From Erwinia persicina (GTDB lineage Bacteria; Pseudomonadota; Gammaproteobacteria; Enterobacterales; Enterobacteriaceae): a stretch of DNA of 64,000 nucleotides. The stretch is from the NCBI RefSeq assembly GCF_014838825.1, contig NZ_JACYMO010000013.1, forward strand, positions 62,001 to 126,000, in the 5' to 3' direction. Below the pieces are notes generated by a model. It had not been told where the DNA came from. It was given only the letters and a program-made list of their open reading frames with translations, and did not search any database. Positions 56,826 to 64,000 of this stretch are shown here, in pieces (position 1 is the first letter of the stretch; each line of letters opens with the position of its first letter). The translations under genes were made by a program, and so were the position numbers.

Positions 56826-58589
56826 ATGGAAGATTTGACTCTGCGCTATTTCGATGCAGAAATGCGCTACCTGCGTGAAGCCGCGAAAGAGTTCGCACAA
56901 ACCCATCCCGATCGTGCAGCGATGCTCGACCTGGATAAGGCTGGCACTGCCGATCCTTATGTCGAACGTTTGTTTGAAGGCTTTGCTTTCTCGATGGGGC
57001 GGCTGCGAGAGAAGATTGACGACGACCTGCCGGAGCTGACCGAAGGGCTGGTCAGCATACTCTGGCCTCACTACCTGCGTACCATTCCGTCACTCTCGGT
57101 GGTGGCGTTCACGCCTGCGCTTCAGGCCGTGAAGATGGCGGAAGTGATGCCCGCGGGTCTGGAAGTGTACTCACGCCCGGTGGGGCCGAAAAACACGGTC
57201 TGCCGCTACCGCACCACCCGCGATGTGATGCTCAACCCGCTGAACATCTCTGGGGTGACCATGACCACCGAGCCTGACGGGCGTTCGCTGCTGAGGATGC
57301 GCTTTGCCTGCAGCACGCAGGCAGACTGGTCCCATGCTGACCTCAGTCAGCTGAGTCTCTATCTCGGTGCGGATGCACACGTCAGCAGTCAGCTGCACCT
57401 GATGCTGACCAGACGGCAGGCCGCCCTGTATATGCGCCTGCCCGGGCAGGCCGACCGCATTCGTCTTGACGGGTACTTCTCGCCGGGAGGATTTGCGGAG
57501 GAGGACGGTCTGTGGCCGAAAGGGGATACTGCCTTCAGCGGTTACCAGCTGCTGCTGGAGTACTTTACCTTCCGCGACAAATTTATGTTTGTCCACCTCA
57601 ACGGTCTGGACGGGATCACGCCGCCTGCAGGAGCAGAGTACTTCGACATCGAAGTCGTGTTCAGTACACCATGGCCATCTGACCTGCCGGTCACTGATGA
57701 CGCGGTTCGTCTGCACTGTGTGCCGGTGATTAACCTGTTCACCCTGGAAGCTGACCCGCTCACCATCACCGGGCTTGAAAGTGAGTATCTGCTGCGCCCC
57801 AAACGACTGCAGGACGGACATACCGAGATTTATGCCGTGGATTCGGTCACCGGTTCAAACCGCACCTGTGATGCTGAATACGTGCCGTTCAGCAGCTTTC
57901 GGCACAAGGGCGGGATGATGCGCCGTCAGGCACCGCCCCGGTATTACCACACCCGCGTGAAACGCAGCGTCACCGGACTGTATGACACCTGGCTTATCCT
58001 CGGTGGCCACCAGTGGGAAGATGACCGTCTGTTTGAGCGCGAAGCCGTGTCGCTGCAAATCACCGGCACCAACGGTCAGTTACCGCGCCGGGCGCTGCAG
58101 AGCACGCTGCTCGACCGCTGTGAGCCGGTGGTACAGACGCCGCTGTCGGTGAAAAACCTCTGCAAACCCACGCTGCCGGTTTACCCGCCTGCGGAAGACC
58201 GTTTCCACTGGCGCGTACTGAGCCACCTGGGCTCCGGGTTCCTGAACATGATGAGCACCGCCGAAGTGCTGCGCGGAACGCTGGCGCTCTATAACTGGCA
58301 GGAAGATGAACTGAACACCCGACGTCTGGAGGCGATCCAGCATGTGGTGCATCACCGCCTGCAACGTTTTGAGCAGGGCTATCTGCTGCGGGGGCTGGAT
58401 ATCGAAGTGACTCTCGACAGCAACGGCTTCACCGGCGAGGGGGATATTCACCTCTTTGGCGAAATGCTCAACCGGTTCTTTGCGCTGTATGCCGACATGA
58501 ACCAGTTCAATCAGCTCACCCTCATCATACAGCCAGAAGGAAAATGCATCCGGTGGAAAGAGAATCACAGTCCGCGCCTGCCCGGCTGA
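56826..58589 (+). CDS. tssF: T6SS baseplate protein TssF
   Basis: 587 residues. The N-terminus (LRYFDAEMRYLREAAKEFAQ, DPYVERLFEGFAF) is diagnostic for TssF/ImpG. It forms the baseplate wedge with TssG, TssE and TssK. Its end overlaps the tssG start by 46 nt. Confidence 0.96.
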   Translation: MEDLTLRYFDAEMRYLREAAKEFAQTHPDRAAMLDLDKAGTADPYVERLFEGFAFSMGRLREKIDDDLPELTEGLVSILWPHYLRTIPSLSVVAFTPALQAVKMAEVMPAGLEVYSRPVGPKNTVCRYRTTRDVMLNPLNISGVTMTTEPDGRSLLRMRFACSTQADWSHADLSQLSLYLGADAHVSSQLHLMLTRRQAALYMRLPGQADRIRLDGYFSPGGFAEEDGLWPKGDTAFSGYQLLLEYFTFRDKFMFVHLNGLDGITPPAGAEYFDIEVVFSTPWPSDLPVTDDAVRLHCVPVINLFTLEADPLTITGLESEYLLRPKRLQDGHTEIYAVDSVTGSNRTCDAEYVPFSSFRHKGGMMRRQAPPRYYHTRVKRSVTGLYDTWLILGGHQWEDDRLFEREAVSLQITGTNGQLPRRALQSTLLDRCEPVVQTPLSVKNLCKPTLPVYPPAEDRFHWRVLSHLGSGFLNMMSTAEVLRGTLALYNWQEDELNTRRLEAIQHVVHHRLQRFEQGYLLRGLDIEVTLDSNGFTGEGDIHLFGEMLNRFFALYADMNQFNQLTLIIQPEGKCIRWKENHSPRLPG

Positions 58590-59647
58590 TGGAGCAGCTG
58601 GGGGACCGGCTGCCCTATATTAACTTTTACCGCTTCTGTCAGTTGCTGGAGCAGAGTCAGCCGGACAAACCGGTTACGGGCAGCAGCTGGCAGGTACGTC
58701 ATGAGCCGGTGCGTTTCCGGCCGCATCCGGGCATGGGCTTCCCGGCCTCCGAAATCAAAGGGATTGAGCCGCCAGAGCATCCTCATTTGCCGCCGACGGT
58801 GCGTATCACCTTTATGGGGCTCTACGGCGTGGAGTCTCCGCTGCCAACGCACTATGTCAATGACATCACCCAGCGACGGGAAGGGTATGAGGCGACCGCC
58901 GGTTTCCTCGATATCTTCAACCACCGGCTGATTGCCCAGTACTACCGTATCTGGCGTAAATATTCCTACCCGGCGACCTTTGAAGAGGGTGGGAAGGACA
59001 AAACCTCGCAGTACCTGCTGGGGCTGGCCGGGCTTGGGATTGATGGCTGCACGGACAGTATCGCGGCCCCGGCTTCACGCTTTCTGGCACTGCTGCCGGT
59101 AATGCTGCTGCCGGGGCGGACGGCGGAAGGCATGGCCTCGCTGGTGCGCCTGCTGGCACCTGACTCGCAGGTAAAAATCTGGCACCACGACAAACGCCGT
59201 GTGCCACTAAAAAAGCCGCTGACCATGAGCGTCAGCCAGCCCGTCACCCTGACAAACCGTCCGGTGATGGGCAACTATGCCACCGACGTGAACAGCCAGG
59301 TGCTGATGCGCCTGACGACCACTAACCCGGCTGAAGTGCAGGGCTGGCTGCCCGGTGGCGAATTGCATACGGATCTGATGGCGCTGCTGCATGTTTATCT
59401 TGGCTCCCGCCTCGATGTGCGGTTACAGCTGTGTGTCGACCGCAGTCTGCTGCCTGACGCGACCATGAGCAGTAAACCGCAGGCAGGTGCCGTGCAGCTG
59501 GGCCGCACTGCCGTGATGCGACCACTGAATGCGGCTAAGACCGCCACGCACCCCCAAACAATCACCATTAACCTGGGCCGCTATGAGCGGGTACAGGAAA
59601 ATATTCACCGTAGGGAGACCGATGAAGATGGCGATTACCGCTGGTAA
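58544..59647 (+). CDS. tssG: T6SS baseplate protein TssG
   Basis: 367 residues from ATG 58544 behind AAGGAA; an ATG at 58589 overlapping the tssF stop is an alternative. YINFYRFCQLLEQSQP and RFRPHPGMGFPASEI match TssG/ImpH. Completes the wedge with TssF. Its end overlaps tssJ by 26 nt. Confidence 0.95.
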   Translation: MHPVERESQSAPARLMEQLGDRLPYINFYRFCQLLEQSQPDKPVTGSSWQVRHEPVRFRPHPGMGFPASEIKGIEPPEHPHLPPTVRITFMGLYGVESPLPTHYVNDITQRREGYEATAGFLDIFNHRLIAQYYRIWRKYSYPATFEEGGKDKTSQYLLGLAGLGIDGCTDSIAAPASRFLALLPVMLLPGRTAEGMASLVRLLAPDSQVKIWHHDKRRVPLKKPLTMSVSQPVTLTNRPVMGNYATDVNSQVLMRLTTTNPAEVQGWLPGGELHTDLMALLHVYLGSRLDVRLQLCVDRSLLPDATMSSKPQAGAVQLGRTAVMRPLNAAKTATHPQTITINLGRYERVQENIHRRETDEDGDYRW

Positions 59648-60164
59648 ATTTCCTCTGGCAGCGCTGGCCGCCGGTATCACACTGATACTGGCTGGCTGTG
59701 GGCTGACTCAAAAAGTGACAGACGGCACCGTTGCTGTGACCAAATCGATTTTTTATAAGCAGGTAAAAACCCTCCACCTCGATATCCGCGCCCGCGAGGG
59801 CGTGAACAGCAATGCCGCTGGTGTGGCGCTGTCCACCGTCGTCAGGATCTACCAGCTGAAAGACAGGAAGGCATTTGACAGCACGGATTATGCCTCGCTG
59901 TTTGCCACCGACAGCCAGGCGCTAAAGGCCGATTTGCTGACGGAAAAAGATATTCGTCTGCGTCCGGGTGAAGCGGTGACGGTGGATATGCCGATGGAAG
60001 CCAGCGCCCGTTTTGTCGCGGTGGTCGCGATGTTTCTCACCCCCGATGAGGATAACAATAGCTGGCGTCTGGTGCTCAGTCGCGACGATCTGGACCCGGA
60101 TGATGCCCGCCAGATTGAGCTGAACCAGCAGACGATAATGCTGCAACCGCTTAAGGACAAGTAA
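59622..60164 (+). CDS. tssJ: T6SS outer-membrane lipoprotein TssJ
   Basis: 180 residues from ATG 59622 (GGGAG 4 nt upstream; frame open from 59529). Lipobox LAGC with lipidated C26, then the TssJ/Lip transthyretin-like fold. It docks TssM to the outer membrane. Ends in a one-base overlap with tssE. Confidence 0.93.
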   Translation: MKMAITAGKFPLAALAAGITLILAGCGLTQKVTDGTVAVTKSIFYKQVKTLHLDIRAREGVNSNAAGVALSTVVRIYQLKDRKAFDSTDYASLFATDSQALKADLLTEKDIRLRPGEAVTVDMPMEASARFVAVVAMFLTPDEDNNSWRLVLSRDDLDPDDARQIELNQQTIMLQPLKDK

Positions 60165-60550
60165 TGCCTCACACCCATAACGCCCCCTCACTGTATGAAA
60201 TGCTCTATGGCAACTTCAGCGGCGGGTTGGATCTGCACAACGTCAGCGAGGAAAACCAGGTGATCCTCTCAGTGCTCGATAACATGCAGCGCATCCTCAA
60301 CTGCCGCGCCGGTTCGCTGGCGCATCTGCCCGACTATGGGCTGCCGGATATGACCAAAATCCTGCAGGGGATGCCCGGCACTGCACATCAATTGATGACC
60401 ACGCTGTCCGGCGTACTGCTGCGCTACGAGCCGCGCCTCAACAGCATCAGTGTGGATATGCTGCCGCAGACGATCCCCGTACGCTGCCGGATTATGCCGC
60501 CCTGCGCGACGAACTGGGCAAACTCTCCCACCCGGCACGGCCAGATGTGA
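60164..60550 (+). pseudogene. tssE: T6SS baseplate protein TssE, C-terminally truncated
   Basis: The first ~105 residues (SLYEMLYGNF ... LPDYGLPDMTKI ... LRYEPRLNSISVDMLPQTIP) match the gp25-like TssE. From about 60477 the DNA switches to vasL sequence read in the wrong frame, giving a 23-residue chimeric tail (VRCRIMPPC ...). The usual last ~35 residues of TssE are missing, so function is doubtful; TssE is often helpful but not always essential, and another copy may exist elsewhere. Confidence 0.8.
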
Positions 60551-61069
60551 ACTGGCATTTAGTCGAAAAACTCAGCCTGTCGTTATTTGAAAAAAACGGT
60601 GTTGAGCTGCAAACCGCTGCCTGGTTTACGTTGGCCAGAAGCGCTCAATTATGGACAGCGGCTGGTGCATCAGGCACAGACGCTTAACCCGCAGGATCCC
60701 GCTACGGATAATATGGCTACCGCGTGGCAACAGCAGATGAGTGCGTCGGCGCTACCGGCAGACACGATGGGAGGCTGGCAGGTGGGGATGGCACAGCTGC
60801 AGCAGCTGACCGTCAGACTGAATGCCCTCGATGGCCAGCGCGGAAAATATATCACGGTGAGCGAGCTCAAGTCGGTGGTGTACGACGTGACTCAGGCGTT
60901 TAATCGCGCACTACCGGCTGAGGAACGTCTGCGTCGTTATGCCGCCAGCCCGTCTGAGACTGAACGACAGCAGGCTTCAATAGCGCTGGCGCAGTTACAG
61001 AAGCGCTATTTTTTGCTCAGGCAGGCGGCTGGATCACCAGGCGCACCGGACGTAACCTCTCAAAATTAG
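60477..61069 (+). pseudogene. vasL (TssA-like) remnant with internal deletion
   Basis: In one frame DPRTLPDYAALRDELGKLSH and FEKNGVELQTAAWFTLA match the N-terminal ImpA/VasL region. After about 60632 the frame changes and EALNYGQRLVHQAQTLNPQD ... NALDGQRGKYITVSELKS matches the VasL C-terminus. The start and the middle of the gene (probably more than 200 codons) are gone. The second half remains open from 60587 to 61069. Confidence 0.85.
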
Positions 61070-61136
61070 AGGGCTTCCCGTCACGGGCCGGGGCCTGATA
61101 AACTTCTGTTATCTTCTTACGGAAAAAGAGCGGGCC

Positions 61137-61493
61137 ATGTCACTCAGTAAGAAAGCGATTAAAGAGCAGGACGATCGGTTGAGGGAGAAGTTAAAACGCT
61201 GGGATGACCTGGCCTTTATCCCGTTTATTGCCATTCCGCTCGCCCTTTATCTTACCCTGGGACGTACCCTGGCGATGCTCACCCCTTTGCTGTGGGTGAT
61301 ATACAGTGCGGCCTATCTCTGTCTGTTCCATCACCGGTTGAAAGGGTTTTCCACTGACGAACTGCGCAGCATCGCCACCATGTGGAGAAATTATCCTTTC
61401 AGGGTGTTCTGCTGGCTGTTGCTGATCGCTGCCGGACTGTGCGTGGTGGCCGTAATCGTCCAGTATTTAAAAGCGGCATTTTTTATTAAATAG
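61137..61493 (+). CDS. Small inner-membrane protein, unknown
   Basis: 118 residues with a basic N-terminus and three to four hydrophobic segments (about 28-46, 49-68, 92-114). Not recognised. It lies between the decayed T6SS end and the tRNA-Phe scar; a GC-rich hairpin without a U-run follows at 61506-61529. Probably a chromosomal gene flanking the integration site. Confidence 0.6.
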   Translation: MSLSKKAIKEQDDRLREKLKRWDDLAFIPFIAIPLALYLTLGRTLAMLTPLLWVIYSAAYLCLFHHRLKGFSTDELRSIATMWRNYPFRVFCWLLLIAAGLCVVAVIVQYLKAAFFIK

Positions 61494-61568
61494 CAGAGGT
61501 AAGGGCGGGTCTCAGGGATGAGACCCGTCATCGAACGCAGTTCGATGGAGAGTCCGGATGGCAGAAAG

Positions 61569-61592
61569 CAAAAAACCCGCTAAAAGCGGGTT
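61569..61592 (-). terminator. Intrinsic terminator of the former tRNA-Phe gene
   Basis: On the minus strand AACCCGC / GCGGGTT with a short loop is followed by a U-run, 10 nt after the tRNA 3' end. It is the native transcription terminator of the tRNA gene, left behind with the scar. Confidence 0.85.
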
Positions 61593-61602
61593 CTTCTGAA
61601 TT

Positions 61603-61637
61603 TGGTGCCCGGACTCGGAATCGAACCAAGGACACGG
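61603..61637 (-). tRNA. 3' fragment of tRNA-Phe (att-like scar)
   Basis: On the minus strand the 35 nt ending GATTCCGAGTCCGGGCACCA equal the 3' end of enterobacterial tRNA-Phe (3' side of the anticodon stem, T arm, acceptor and CCA). Upstream of this the sequence is unrelated, so no complete tRNA can form. Site-specific integrases leave exactly such a 3'-end copy at one end of the inserted element; the intact tRNA-Phe is expected at the other end, beyond 64000. Confidence 0.9.
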
Positions 61638-61841
61638 TTCCTGACTCATTAACCATATGATTGTTAATCAGTTAGTCTTTCGCTTCGATTGCGAATGTAC
61701 CACTACTTTGTACCATTAAGCAACACCTCACTAGCACACTAATGAATATCGCAGGCTATACCTTATAGCAAAAAATCGTGTAAATTTAATCACGTTTGGT
61801 TCTACCATTTTCCCTTTGAAGCTAAACCATAAACCTTAGTT
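61638..61841. other. Noncoding end of the integrated element
   Basis: About 200 bp between the tRNA scar and the RT stop, AT-rich, with no gene. It contains short inverted stretches (for example TTAACCATATGATTGTTAA) that could be integrase arm sites. No terminator was identified with confidence. Confidence 0.4.
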
Positions 61842-62828
61842 TTATGATACATCTGGCTTATCATTTTCATTCTTTGCCGCGATTATATCCAGTTTGGCTG
61901 CTCTTAGAATTTTACTGAAATGTATTGCCTTGGATTTGATCCTTGGGTCTATCTGGCCTGCTGCGTGAAGCCTACCTGTCAGTTTCTCCAATGCTATTAC
62001 CCGATCTCCATCTGATGTTTGCAAGGCTAAAGTTTCAAATCCTTTTTTAATCATTTGGCTATGCTTCCACCGCGTTTTCAGTACTCCATCCGAGATAATT
62101 ACCCCAGTTAGAAGCTTCGCCTGATTCTCTTGGTAGAACATTTCTTTTTTTGATTTTGATTTCATACCATGCTTGGAAATGCATGACTTGGCACAATGTG
62201 AAAAACCTTTTGGAATTTTTTCTCCAGAAAAAGCAACGTCATCTACGTATACCGAAAAATCTAAGTCATTTTCATTTGCTAATTGATATAGCTCATCGAA
62301 CATTGATTTGTTGGCCCAGTAAGCCAATACCATACTTAGAGGACTACCAGTAGGGACACTATAGTTGTAGGTGACTAAATTAGTTAACAGATGAGCTACA
62401 TCAGGTTGCATCTGAAAATCATTAACAAATAGCCTATAGATCTTTGAACCTGAAGTTGAGGGGAAAAATTTATGAATGTCCAATTTTAATAACTGATAAG
62501 AATTCTGATGAACCTTTGCATTGGTTATTATAGATCTTTTTTTTCTTCCAGAATGGATGTAGTCTGGTTGCTCAATCCTATTGAGTAAACTCCCTATTTT
62601 TTTATGGATTTTTTTTAGTTGTAATATAGGTTCTTGTACGCATCGATCACTCGGAGTGAGAAAAACTCTGTATGAGGAGTCTTTAGATAGCTTCTCAATT
62701 TGTGGGAGACTGAAACCTAGTAAAGCCAGAAGCTTTTTTTTAGTTGTCAGCTTGAATAAAGGTGATTGGTTTATAGGGTAATTTTTTAGTGAGCTGAAAC
62801 TACTAGAGGAACGTGTTGCATTTTTCAT
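61842..62828 (-). CDS. Retron-like reverse transcriptase
   Basis: 328 residues, the usual length of a retron RT. Seen in order: NAKVH (103-107), the retron NAxxH motif; LKLDIHKFFPS (115-124) with catalytic D117; VPTGSPLSMVLA (158-169); YVDD (194-197), where most retrons have YADD; and LTG (240-242), equivalent to the retron VTG motif. There is no maturase or endonuclease domain, so it is not a group II intron protein. AAGGA precedes the ATG. Upstream on the same strand are a small ORF, a structured RNA and a 32-nt repeat array. A defence function is inferred from the class. Confidence 0.85.
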   Translation of the reverse strand: MKNATRSSSSFSSLKNYPINQSPLFKLTTKKKLLALLGFSLPQIEKLSKDSSYRVFLTPSDRCVQEPILQLKKIHKKIGSLLNRIEQPDYIHSGRKKRSIITNAKVHQNSYQLLKLDIHKFFPSTSGSKIYRLFVNDFQMQPDVAHLLTNLVTYNYSVPTGSPLSMVLAYWANKSMFDELYQLANENDLDFSVYVDDVAFSGEKIPKGFSHCAKSCISKHGMKSKSKKEMFYQENQAKLLTGVIISDGVLKTRWKHSQMIKKGFETLALQTSDGDRVIALEKLTGRLHAAGQIDPRIKSKAIHFSKILRAAKLDIIAAKNENDKPDVS

Positions 62829-62846
62829 TGACTGTTATCCTTTTCA

Positions 62847-63050
62847 TTATGGCCTCCAACGGAAGCACTGCTTCACCAAGGACCACAAGGACGCGAGCCC
62901 TTCAGAATGGAATATTTCTGACACTATCTCTTTGATTAATAAAGTAAACCCTATCTTCATTAATCCTTTCAAAAGGTCCTTCAACTTCCCACTCATACAA
63001 CACGTTTGCTGAACACTAGTTTGGTTCTTTTTGCGTGATCTCTTACGCAT
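62847..63050 (-). CDS. Small protein upstream of the reverse transcriptase
   Basis: 67 residues, ATG 63050-63048 behind AAGGAG. Very basic N-terminus (RKRSRKKNQ), then an amphipathic/hydrophobic helix (LKDLLKGLMKIGFTLLIKEI) and a basic C-terminus (FRWRP). No family recognised; such features fit a membrane-active or nucleic-acid-binding peptide, for example a toxin partner. It ends 18 bp before the RT. Its ribosome site is partly paired in the upstream hairpin. It may instead be noncoding and part of the RT-associated RNA. Confidence 0.55.
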   Translation of the reverse strand: MRKRSRKKNQTSVQQTCCMSGKLKDLLKGLMKIGFTLLIKEIVSEIFHSEGLASLWSLVKQCFRWRP

Positions 63051-63170
63051 ATAACAACTCCTTCTCAGTTCCCAGCAGATCGGTATGACCTGCTAGCCTC
63101 GCATGAACTGATAGGATTGAGAGTTGTTCAGCAATTAACCCCAATAATCCGACGTCATTTATGGCGTCGT
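63006..63170 (-). ncRNA. Structured leader, candidate retron-type msr-msd or regulatory RNA
   Basis: On the minus strand three nested stems form one long hairpin: AACAACTC (63128-63121) with GAGTTGTT (63060-63053), CAGTTC (63110-63105) with GAACTG (63071-63066), and AGCAGGTC (63094-63087) with GATCTGCT (63081-63074). A perfect 10-bp inverted repeat TTGCTGAACA (63134-63125) / TGTTCAGCAA (63015-63006) encloses it, like retron a1/a2 arms. A further hairpin sits at 63150-63169. The 3' arm of the outer stem overlaps the small-ORF ribosome site. Whether it is reverse transcribed is not known. Confidence 0.55.
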
Positions 63171-63191
63171 GCCTCGCACACATCTGGATAT

Positions 63192-63375
63192 CCAGTACGT
63201 CGGCAACACGGCATAACGGTAAACCGGTACGTCGGCGGCACGGCATAGTAGTAACCCGGTAGCTCTGCATGACGGTAGCCCGGTAAGTCGGCGGCACGGC
63301 GTAACGGTAAACCGATACGGCGGCAACTCGGCATCGCGGTAACCCGATACATCGGCAACCCGGCATATTGGAAAC
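63192..63375. repeat. Six degenerate tandem repeats, period 32 nt
   Basis: Units at 63192-63223, 63224-63255, 63256-63279 (shortened to 24), 63280-63311, 63312-63343 and 63344-63375. Each has the form CCGGTACGTCGGCAAC + ACGGCATAACGGTAAA with substitutions. It is GC-rich in an otherwise AT-rich element and open in all three minus-strand frames. Contiguous units without spacers; not a CRISPR. Confidence 0.85.
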
Positions 63376-63537
63376 CCAGCAGCAGCGGAATCAATGCCAA
63401 GGAAAGCACATTGTACCAGCTGCTCTGTGTGGAGAGCTTTTAGAAGCCGTAGCTTCCACGATGCCCAAACAACGGACATCAAGTTTTCACGAGGATATCT
63501 CTCCTTAACTAGCAAGGGAATCTTATGATCCATCTGC
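63376..63537. other. Gap between repeat array and DUF1482-like gene
   Basis: About 160 bp without a convincing gene. A small GAAGC-CGTA-GCTTC hairpin is present at about 63442-63455. It may contain a promoter for the minus-strand RT unit; I could not place one. Confidence 0.35.
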
Positions 63538-63960
63538 TCAATTTGCAATAGGGGATCTTGTTTGCCTTGATGGAATACAAGCCAGAGCCAAATTGACAGA
63601 CGGACGATGGGCAACTTCCCTTTGTATTAATTTCATCGCCAATTGGCAAGACTGCATGTCTTTAGTCCAAGTTCTTTCCATTGGGCCACCGTACTGGATT
63701 TGATCACCTTCTAAATATCCCTGAACAAGAGTGAAGCTGGTTAACTGATTACTAGATATGTCCGTGTTTGCAGTTTTTGGCGTCTCAATGCACTCGCCGT
63801 CGAACCTTGCCCAACGAATTGATACTTTTTGCAAAGAGTTAAGTGTGTTATGGCATTCCTCACGACTTACATAGTCATAAGTATATTTCCCCATGTCTGC
63901 AGACATATCTTCAGATCCAACCATTAAATGTAATACTAAAGCGAACACTGTTGATGTCAT
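63538..63960 (-). CDS. DUF1482-like small exported protein
   Basis: 140 residues, ATG 63960-63958 behind AAAAGGAG. The start MTSTVFALVLHLMVGSEDM followed by YDYVSREECHNTLNS resembles the DUF1482 proteins of enterobacterial prophages and islands (short hydrophobic leader, then a segment with conserved Cys), here with a C-terminal extension (MQSCQLAMKLIQREVAHRP). Function unknown. It supports the view that this end of the window is an integrated mobile element. Confidence 0.6.
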   Translation of the reverse strand: MTSTVFALVLHLMVGSEDMSADMGKYTYDYVSREECHNTLNSLQKVSIRWARFDGECIETPKTANTDISSNQLTSFTLVQGYLEGDQIQYGGPMERTWTKDMQSCQLAMKLIQREVAHRPSVNLALACIPSRQTRSPIAN

Positions 63961-64000
63961 ATTAAGCTCCTTTTAAAGATTTAGTTTCCCTAACTATTCG

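Noticed and set aside
61603..61740. Complete tRNA gene
   Set aside because: Only the last 35 nt match tRNA-Phe; no D arm or anticodon loop can be formed from the adjoining sequence.
61842..62828. Group II intron or diversity-generating retroelement RT
   Set aside because: No maturase or endonuclease domain and no intron RNA fold for the former; no template/variable repeat pair or accessory gene for the latter. The NAxxH and LTG motifs favour a retron-type RT.
63192..63375. CRISPR array
   Set aside because: Units are contiguous with no unique spacers, repeats are degenerate, and no cas gene is in the window.
63159..63614. 151-codon minus-strand ORF through the repeat array
   Set aside because: It starts inside the DUF1482-like gene in another frame, has no ribosome site, and is open only because the 32-nt repeat lacks stops in every frame; two other frames are equally open.

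Overview
The window looks like chromosome of a plant- or environment-associated member of the Enterobacterales, most likely the Erwiniaceae (Erwinia/Pantoea type). The reasons are a GC-rich core with enterobacterial gene families (treF, the ybiV-fsaA neighbourhood, an hglS/ydcJ-type gene, LysR/DeoR regulators), YPAL-like intergenic palindromes, and a T6SS of Erwinia/Pantoea layout. The species call is inference; no rRNA or complete tRNA is present.

Positions 1-29500 are ordinary metabolic chromosome: a truncated LysR gene and its divergent reductase; a Sua5/YciO protein; three tandem palindromic repeats (2681-3060); a LysR-leuCD-type hydratase-LysE exporter block; cytoplasmic trehalase; a binding protein with a DUF2817 peptidase; an Fe(II)/2-oxoglutarate oxygenase; a porin-esterase-NUDIX operon behind a BglG/LicT-type antiterminator; an HglS-like dioxygenase; ybiV, a DeoR regulator and an FSA-type aldolase; an MFS/LysR pair; and a Fur-boxed TonB receptor. 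A three-gene envelope operon of unknown function (25543-29537, minus strand) lies just before the T6SS.

Positions 29952-61069 hold a T6SS cluster: tssB, tssC, tssK, tssL, an OmpA-domain anchor, hcp and clpV; then an AT-rich effector region; then a PAAR gene, a membrane protein, tssM, tssA, tssF, tssG, tssJ and tssE. The effector region has two parts. From 40526 to 44391 there are one intact and two broken copies of a zincin (HExxH) effector, four lipoprotein immunity paralogues (one frameshifted), tiny hydrophobic ORFs and a vgrG 5' fragment in a ~520-bp direct repeat. From 44574 to 50640 there are the intact vgrG, a multidomain peptidoglycan-hydrolase effector flanked by exported proteins, and PAAR. 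At the 3' end tssE has lost its C-terminus by fusion to a decayed vasL gene.

Positions 61603-64000 are the end of an integrated element. The last 35 nt of a tRNA-Phe gene remain as an att-like scar. Beyond it, on the minus strand, are a DUF1482-like exported protein, an array of six degenerate 32-nt tandem repeats, a strongly structured leader RNA, a 67-codon small ORF and a retron-like reverse transcriptase (YVDD). This repeat array / structured RNA / small ORF / RT unit is the best candidate for an undescribed system in the window.
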